DNA of 9,680 nucleotides, from the NCBI GenBank assembly GCA_964593895.1, contig CAZQKL010000078.1, positions 1-9,680 on the forward strand. Direction: 5' to 3'. How positions within the stretch are numbered: the stretch's first letter is position 1; each line of letters opens with the position of its first letter. Of the stretch, positions 5,415-9,680 are shown one piece after another. The translations under genes and the position numbers were made by a program. The notes beneath the pieces are model-generated. The model searched no databases. It was given only the letters and a program-made list of their open reading frames with translations, and was not told the DNA's origin. The DNA is from CAZQKL01 sp964593895 [NCBI: uncultured bacterium] (GTDB taxonomy: Bacteria > DYJV01).

Positions 5415-6289
5415 TATTTAGGTTTAGTATATTTCTTTAGAATTTGAAATATTTTTTCTCTTTCATTTTTTAAGCTAAAATTTTCTTTTGGAAAAATTAA
5501 AACTGTTGGTGATGGAATATTTTCTAAATTTATTATTTTTCCTTGTTGAAATTTTTTTAATTTTTTATTTTCCATCTTGTTTCTTCCAATAATTAAAATA
5601 TAATTATCCATTTTTATTACTCTTCCAAATTTAATTGCTTCAAAATGCCAAGGTTGTAATTTTTTCTCTTCTATCATTTCTAATACAATTTTTACTTTTT
5701 CGCAAAACCCTGGGTCAGTTAAAAGACATCCTCCTGAAGGAGAAGGTATTGGGTTAATATTAAATTTTTTCGCAAGTTCAAGTTGAACTTTTCTGCTTCT
5801 TCCTGAAAGATTTAAAAAATTTTTTTCATCAACCTTAAAATTTAATTTTGATGTTGAAAAAGCAAGGGGTCTAAGTATAAAACCTCTAACACCTGCCTGT
5901 TTTTCAATTAAATTCATAAAGCTAATTTGTTGAGAAAAAGGTCTTTGACCTGGAATTTCACCTGTTGCAATACAATCATATTTTAATTTAATCATTATTT
6001 CTTTAGCCTTTTTTAAAAATAAAATTTTACAATCTGCACATGGATTTAAATTTTTCCCATATCCAAATTTAGGATTTATAAGCACATTTAAAAATTCTCT
6101 GGAAACATCAATAATTTCAAGACTTATTCCATAATTTTTTTTAATAGATTTAATATATCTTTCTTTATCTATGATATGCAAAAATGGAGTATAAAATTGA
6201 ATTGCTTTTACTTCAAAATTTGAGTTTTTCAAGAGATAATAGGAAAGTAAACTATCAAGTCCTCCTGAAAATAGTAAGATTACTCTCAT
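5363..6289 (-). CDS. PP-loop ATPase, ThiI/MnmA-like (putative tRNA sulfur-transfer enzyme)
   Basis: This 308-residue cytoplasmic protein opens with the adenylating PP-loop FSGGLDS (7-13). It then shows NPCADCK with C84 and C87, TGEIPGQRPFSQ (109-120), GRSRK (163-167) and SPSGGCLLTDP with C188. The PP-loop plus an N-terminal and a later cysteine is the layout of tRNA 2-thiouridylases (MnmA-like): ATP activates the tRNA base, and cysteines carry and deliver the sulfur. The GRSRK and GGCLLTDP motifs point to the separate thiolase-like family often annotated ThiI-like, or fused to an NFACT-R (DUF814) domain, not to true MnmA. The exact base modified is unknown. The C-terminal ~90 residues (FGRVIKMDNYILIIGRNKMEN onward) may correspond to a truncated NFACT-R-like part. 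The ATG at 6289 has no SD; the gene is divergent from the lipoprotein operon and convergent with the DUF3141 gene. Confidence 0.8.
   Translation of the reverse strand: MRVILLFSGGLDSLLSYYLLKNSNFEVKAIQFYTPFLHIIDKERYIKSIKKNYGISLEIIDVSREFLNVLINPKFGYGKNLNPCADCKILFLKKAKEIMIKLKYDCIATGEIPGQRPFSQQISFMNLIEKQAGVRGFILRPLAFSTSKLNFKVDEKNFLNLSGRSRKVQLELAKKFNINPIPSPSGGCLLTDPGFCEKVKIVLEMIEEKKLQPWHFEAIKFGRVIKMDNYILIIGRNKMENKKLKKFQQGKIINLENIPSPTVLIFPKENFSLKNEREKIFQILKKYTKPKYHESIRLFIYNDLNNHS
5429..5457 (+). terminator. Possible weak terminator of the DUF3141 gene
   Basis: ATATTTC (5429-5435) and GAAATAT (5446-5452) can form a 7-bp stem with a 10-base loop, followed by a T-run to 5457. The stem has only one G-C pair, so it is marginal. 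It lies inside the opposing PP-loop gene, as the fbp terminator lies inside the cytochrome gene. Confidence 0.28.
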
Positions 6290-6290
6290 A

Positions 6291-6319
6291 TTGATTTTTA
6301 GAAGGATTTATTTTATAAT
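6291..6319 (+). promoter_or_regulatory. Promoter of the lipoprotein operon, predicted leaderless
   Basis: TTGATT (6291-6296) and a perfect TATAAT (6314-6319) are spaced by 17 bp, with seven bases to the ATG at 6327. There is no SD next to that ATG; the GAAGGA at 6301-6306 is too far upstream and would lie before the transcription start. On the minus strand a TATAAA (6317-6312) overlaps the same site and could serve the PP-loop gene, so the two divergent promoters may compete. Confidence 0.65.
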
Positions 6320-6326
6320 TAATCCA

Positions 6327-7082
6327 ATGTCAAGATATTTAATTTTTTTGCTTATACTTTTTATTTCTTCTTGTGCCCCTAAAAAAGAGATAGTTGTTAG
6401 ATACAGAAATTTTTACGAATTTAATGGATTTCTAAAACTTAAAACTTTAACTTTTAAAATTTTTAAAAATAATATTTCATTTAAAACAAAAAACGTGCTT
6501 TATACAAAAAATAGAAAATTTAGCTTTTATTCTTTAATTTATTCATACAATAATTATCTTAGGATTTTTACATATGCAACTTTTGGGAAAAAAATCGCTG
6601 ATATTTTAATAAAAAAAAATCAGATTTTTTTTGTTTTAGGAAGAGATAAAAATCTTTACATTTATAAAGGTGATTTTTCAAAATCAGTTTATTTTAATAG
6701 CATTTTTTTATTTTTAAAAGATGTTGTAAAGGGAATTAAAATAGATAATGCATATTTTAAAAATGGTTGTTTTTTCGGTTTTTATAAAAATTTAATCTGT
6801 AAAACCTGTAAAAATAGCGATTTTTCTTCTCTTTTACTTTATAATTCAATAATTAAAAGAAAAATTATTGCAAGAGATAAAGAAATTTTACTTAATTTAG
6901 GTGAAAAAAAATTAAGAATTGTGGTTAAAGAATATTTCAAACCAAAGATTGAACCAGAAAAAAGTTTTTTTCAGAATGTAAAAAATTATAGAAAATTTTA
7001 CATAAAAAATTTAATAGATTTTGAAAGAATAATCTTAATGGAGAAAAGAGATGAAAGTAAAAAAGACAATAAAACAGATTAA
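6327..7082 (+). CDS. Hypothetical envelope lipoprotein
   Basis: This 251-residue protein has a clear lipoprotein signal: MSRYLIFLLILFISSC with lipobox ISSC and lipidation at C16. Residues A17 and P18 carry no inner-membrane retention aspartate, so outer-membrane sorting is plausible by the E. coli rule, which may not apply here. The mature part is rich in beta-type segments with Phe, Lys and Asn (FNGFLKLKTLTFKIF, IADILIKKNQIFFVLGRDKNLYIYKGDF). This recalls the LolA/LolB-like fold of small lipoproteins, but I cannot assign a family. Three cysteines C148, C158 and C161 form an unusual C-x9-C-x2-C pattern in the second half. I prefer the ATG at 6327 over the in-frame TTG at 6291, because the TTG lies in the -35 and would disrupt the signal peptide. 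It is the first gene of a four-gene operon; its last 32 bases overlap the DUF39 gene. Confidence 0.75.
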   Translation: MSRYLIFLLILFISSCAPKKEIVVRYRNFYEFNGFLKLKTLTFKIFKNNISFKTKNVLYTKNRKFSFYSLIYSYNNYLRIFTYATFGKKIADILIKKNQIFFVLGRDKNLYIYKGDFSKSVYFNSIFLFLKDVVKGIKIDNAYFKNGCFFGFYKNLICKTCKNSDFSSLLLYNSIIKRKIIARDKEILLNLGEKKLRIVVKEYFKPKIEPEKSFFQNVKNYRKFYIKNLIDFERIILMEKRDESKKDNKTD

Positions 7083-8211
7083 TGAAAAAATAAAAAAAGG
7101 TGAAGCAGTTGTTGTAACTGCAGAGGAGATGGTAAAAATTGTTGAAGAAAATGGTTATATTGAGGCAGCGAATGAAGTTGATGTTGTAACTACAGGAACA
7201 TTTGCACCAATGTGTTCTTCAGGAGCATTTATAAATTTTGGACATACAAAGCCTAAAATTAAAGCATCAACAGTATGGTTAAATGATGTTTTATGCTACG
7301 GTGGAATTGCAGCAGTTGATTTTTATATAGGTGCAACTCAAACCTCAAAGTATGACCCTTTAAATAATAATTATCCAGGTGAATTTAAATATGGTGGAGG
7401 ACATGTAATAGAAGATTTAATTGCAGGTAAGGAGGTTCATTTAATCGCTGAAAGTTATGGGACTCATTGTTATCCAAGAAGATATTATGAAGCTACAATA
7501 ACTATTCATGATTTAAGAGATGCAATTTTGTTTAATCCAAGAAACTGCTATCAAAATTATCCTGCAGCTGTAAATCTTTCAAATAAAACAGTTTATACAT
7601 ATATGGGAGTATTAAAACCAAATGCAGGAAATATAAATTATTGCAGTGCTGGTCAACTTTCACCTTTACTTAATGACCCATATTATAAAACAATTGGAGT
7701 TGGAACAAAGATTTTTTTAGGTGGAGCGGTAGGAGTAGTAACATGGAGCGGAACGCAATTTAATCCAAATGTTGAAAGAAATGAATTTGGAATACCGAAA
7801 AATGGAGCTGGAACTTTAGCTGTAATTGGAAACATGAAAAAGATGAGCCCAGAATGGATAAGGGGAGTAAGTATCTTAGGCTATGGAGTAAGCCTTGCAG
7901 TTGGAATTGGTATCCCAATTCCTATTTTAAATGAGGAGATTGCAAAATATACTGGGGTTTCAGATAAAGATATTACAACCCAAATTATAGATTACGGCTA
8001 TGATTATCCAAATAAAGAGGAAAAACCACTTGGAGAAGTTACTTATGAAGAATTACGCTCAGGTGTTGTTAAATTTATGGGAAAGGAAGTTCCTACAACT
8101 CCATTATCAAGTTATAAAAAGGCAAAAGAGATAGCAGAAATATTAAAAAATTGGATAAAATCTGGGAAATTTACACTTGGTGAAGCTCAACTTAATTTAA
8201 TGGAGCTGTAA
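7051..8211 (+). CDS. DUF39/HcyBio family protein, putative L-aspartate semialdehyde sulfurtransferase
   Basis: This 386-residue cytoplasmic protein matches the DUF39 (homocysteine biosynthesis) family. In Methanosarcina acetivorans, MA1821 of this family, with a ferredoxin-type partner (MA1822), turns L-aspartate semialdehyde plus sulfide into homocysteine without an O-acyl-homoserine intermediate. The two cysteines important in that family appear to correspond to C55 in FAPMCSSGAF and C140 in YGTHCYPRRYYEA. Further conserved-looking blocks are VWLNDVLCYGGIAAVDFYIGATQ, KYGGGHVIEDLIAGKEV, GVGTKIFLGGAVGVVTWSGTQFNP and GYGVSLAVGIGIPIPILNEEI. There is no CBS pair or ferredoxin domain at the C-terminus, so a partner would have to be encoded elsewhere. 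The ATG at 7051 follows GGAGA by six bases and overlaps the lipoprotein gene by 32 bp; trpG starts immediately after its stop. Confidence 0.87.
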   Translation: MKVKKTIKQINEKIKKGEAVVVTAEEMVKIVEENGYIEAANEVDVVTTGTFAPMCSSGAFINFGHTKPKIKASTVWLNDVLCYGGIAAVDFYIGATQTSKYDPLNNNYPGEFKYGGGHVIEDLIAGKEVHLIAESYGTHCYPRRYYEATITIHDLRDAILFNPRNCYQNYPAAVNLSNKTVYTYMGVLKPNAGNINYCSAGQLSPLLNDPYYKTIGVGTKIFLGGAVGVVTWSGTQFNPNVERNEFGIPKNGAGTLAVIGNMKKMSPEWIRGVSILGYGVSLAVGIGIPIPILNEEIAKYTGVSDKDITTQIIDYGYDYPNKEEKPLGEVTYEELRSGVVKFMGKEVPTTPLSSYKKAKEIAEILKNWIKSGKFTLGEAQLNLMEL

Positions 8212-8784
8212 ATGAAGATTTTAATGATAGACAATTACGATTCATTTACATTTAATCTATTTCAATATTTTGGAATACTTGGTGCTGAAGTTTTAGTTTT
8301 TAGAAATGATGAAATTTCAATTAAAGAAATTTCAAAGAAAAAATTTGATAAAATAGTAATTTCTCCAGGACCAGGAAGACCAGAAGATTCAGGAATTTCA
8401 ATTGAAATTATTGAAAAATTCAAAGAAAAAGTCCCAATTTTAGGAGTTTGTCTTGGGCATCAGGTTATTGGCTATGTATTTGGTGGAAAAATTAAAAATG
8501 CAAAAAGAATTATGCATGGTAAAATTTCTAAAGTTTTGCATTATAATAACTCAGAAATTTTTAGAGACATTCCTAATCCTTTTATTGCAACAAGATATCA
8601 TTCTCTTGCGATAAAAGAAGAAAATTTCCCCAACGTTCTTGAAATAACAGCAAGAGCTGAAGATAGTGAAATCATGGGAGTTCAACATAAAAATTTACCT
8701 ATTTTTGGAATTCAATTTCATCCTGAATCAATAATGACAAAATATGGAATGAAGATTTTACAAAATTTCTTATGCGTAAAATAA
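8212..8784 (+). CDS. trpG: Glutamine amidotransferase, anthranilate/aminodeoxychorismate synthase component II
   Basis: This is a class I glutamine amidotransferase of 190 residues that releases ammonia from glutamine for TrpE (anthranilate, tryptophan pathway) or PabB (4-amino-4-deoxychorismate, folate pathway). Visible motifs are the N-terminal IDNYDSFTFNL, SPGPGRPEDSG (51-61), the nucleophile elbow GVCLGHQ with C80, MHGKIS and RYHSLAI. The QFHPES motif carries H170 and E172, completing the Cys-His-Glu triad. Sequence alone does not separate TrpG from PabA, and many bacteria use one protein for both. No trpE, pabB or other trp gene is in the window. The ATG directly follows the DUF39 stop, with GGAG (8202-8205) six bases before it. 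The end overlaps the next gene by 13 bp. Confidence 0.95.
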   Translation: MKILMIDNYDSFTFNLFQYFGILGAEVLVFRNDEISIKEISKKKFDKIVISPGPGRPEDSGISIEIIEKFKEKVPILGVCLGHQVIGYVFGGKIKNAKRIMHGKISKVLHYNNSEIFRDIPNPFIATRYHSLAIKEENFPNVLEITARAEDSEIMGVQHKNLPIFGIQFHPESIMTKYGMKILQNFLCVK

Positions 8785-9680
8785 TTCCATTTATATTAAT
8801 TTTTTTATTTTATACACTTTTTTTAGGTTCTTACGGTCTTTTAGACCCTGATGAGCCAAGGTACGCCACTACATCCAAAAATATGATTTCCACAGGACAA
8901 TATATTTTACCAGAATTTAATGGTAAACCGAGAATAAACAAACCTCCTTTAACATACTGGTTAATTTCCTTAAGTTATAAATTATTTGGTATTAATGAAT
9001 TTTCTTCAAGGCTTCCCCATGCTATATTAGGATTTTTACTAAGTATAATTCTATTTTTTTTCACAAAAGATTTAACTTCACCACTTATACTCACATCTAT
9101 CCCATTATATCTATTTATGGCAAGATTATGTAATACTGATATGATTTTAAACTTCTTTTTCTCATGCTCTTTGCTTTTATTTTTTAAATATTATGATACA
9201 AAAAAGAGTAAATTTTTAATTATAAGTGTAATCTCCTATCTTTTTGCAAATTTAACAAAAGGTCCAGTAGCTTATATTTCAATTTTGATTATTTTTATTT
9301 TTTTAATCTTTGAAAAAGATTTTACAATTTTTAAAAATTATTTTTTAATTATTGCTGTTTTATTGGCATCAATTTCTCCACTTTTATGGCTAATAATTGC
9401 TGTTTCAAAATTGGGAGATTTCTCCTGTATAAAATCTATTCTGTTTAATGAAACTTTGGGAAGGATGTTTAAAGGTTACGGTCATAGAGAGAATTTCCTA
9501 TTTTATTTTAAATATTTCCCTCTTGTTTTTTTTCCTTGGAGTGTTCTATTTGTTTTAAAAATAAAAAAAATTTCTGCTTTGTGGAATGATAAATTTTTAA
9601 AATTTAATATAATCTGGTTTTTTACTGTATTTATTTTTTTTTCAATTGCAAAATCAAAACTTATCTCATATATTTTAATT
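8772..9680 (+). CDS. ArnT/PMT-family membrane glycosyltransferase, partial (runs off the right edge)
   Basis: An open frame from the ATG at 8772 continues to the last base of the window (303 codons seen). It is a multi-pass membrane protein: a first TM helix (about 4-20) is followed by GLLDPDEPRYA, whose D27 and E28 match the acidic catalytic motif at the start of the first periplasmic loop of GT-C enzymes, and then KPPLTYWL (residues 57-64). More TM segments follow from about 82 to 210 and again after 245. This fits dolichyl-phosphate-mannose or ArnT-like transferases, which move a sugar from a polyprenyl-phosphate donor onto lipid A or a protein; donor and acceptor cannot be told. Its start lies inside the end of trpG (13-bp overlap) with no clear SD, so translation is probably coupled. 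The next in-frame Met (residue 38) is past the catalytic motif, so 8772 is the likely start. Confidence 0.85.
   Translation, partial: MRKIIPFILIFLFYTLFLGSYGLLDPDEPRYATTSKNMISTGQYILPEFNGKPRINKPPLTYWLISLSYKLFGINEFSSRLPHAILGFLLSIILFFFTKDLTSPLILTSIPLYLFMARLCNTDMILNFFFSCSLLLFFKYYDTKKSKFLIISVISYLFANLTKGPVAYISILIIFIFLIFEKDFTIFKNYFLIIAVLLASISPLLWLIIAVSKLGDFSCIKSILFNETLGRMFKGYGHRENFLFYFKYFPLVFFPWSVLFVLKIKKISALWNDKFLKFNIIWFFTVFIFFSIAKSKLISYILI

Noticed and set aside
6291-6326. TTG start extending the lipoprotein by 12 residues
   Set aside because: It would place charged residues and a second hydrophobic piece before a good lipoprotein signal, and it coincides with the -35 element.
1-9680. Search for tRNA, rRNA, CRISPR arrays, insertion sequences or phage genes
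   Set aside because: No tandem spaced repeats, no transposase or integrase motifs and no GC-rich structured RNA candidates were seen by reading both strands.

Overview
The window is a strongly AT-rich, densely packed bacterial segment with nine protein genes and no gene-free stretch longer than about 100 bases. The organism looks like a diderm (Gram-negative-type) bacterium. Two proteins carry lipoprotein signals, the amidase has the TPR-AMIN-Amidase_3 build of envelope cell-wall hydrolases, and the last gene is an ArnT/PMT-type membrane glycosyltransferase. The class I fructose-bisphosphatase, the DUF39 homocysteine-biosynthesis protein, the PhaC-like DUF3141 protein and the small haem-c lipoprotein together suggest an anaerobe or microaerophile, perhaps from the Thermodesulfobacteriota/Nitrospirota/Deferribacterota side of the tree. 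That placement is a guess. No tRNA, rRNA, CRISPR, insertion sequence or phage gene is visible.

Layout from left to right. The left edge is the body of birA (biotin-protein ligase, minus strand, running off the window). It is divergent from a plus-strand pair, the cell-wall amidase and fbp (gluconeogenic fructose-1,6-bisphosphatase). fbp ends against a convergent small cytochrome c lipoprotein gene. The only strong rho-independent terminator in the window lies inside that gene and is oriented to stop fbp transcription. Next come the DUF3141 (PHA-synthase-like alpha/beta hydrolase) gene on plus and a PP-loop tRNA-thiolase-like gene on minus, whose 3' ends overlap by 52 bp. Divergent from the PP-loop gene, a plus-strand operon runs to the right edge: lipoprotein, DUF39 protein (aspartate-semialdehyde sulfurtransferase family), TrpG/PabA glutamine amidotransferase, and the ArnT-like glycosyltransferase, which is cut by the window end. 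These four genes overlap or abut, so co-transcription with translational coupling is likely.

Regulatory reading. The amidase and the lipoprotein have no Shine-Dalgarno sequence. Each has a -35/-10 pair with a 17-bp spacer and exactly 7 bases between the -10 and the ATG, which predicts leaderless mRNAs. fbp, the DUF3141 gene, the DUF39 gene, trpG and the cytochrome gene have recognisable SD sequences. The gene content is mostly housekeeping and metabolic. I found no clear new defence or mobile system. The more interesting points are the leaderless promoter geometry, the terminator written inside an antisense gene, the stand-alone PhaC-like protein, and a DUF39 gene sitting next to an orphan glutamine amidotransferase.
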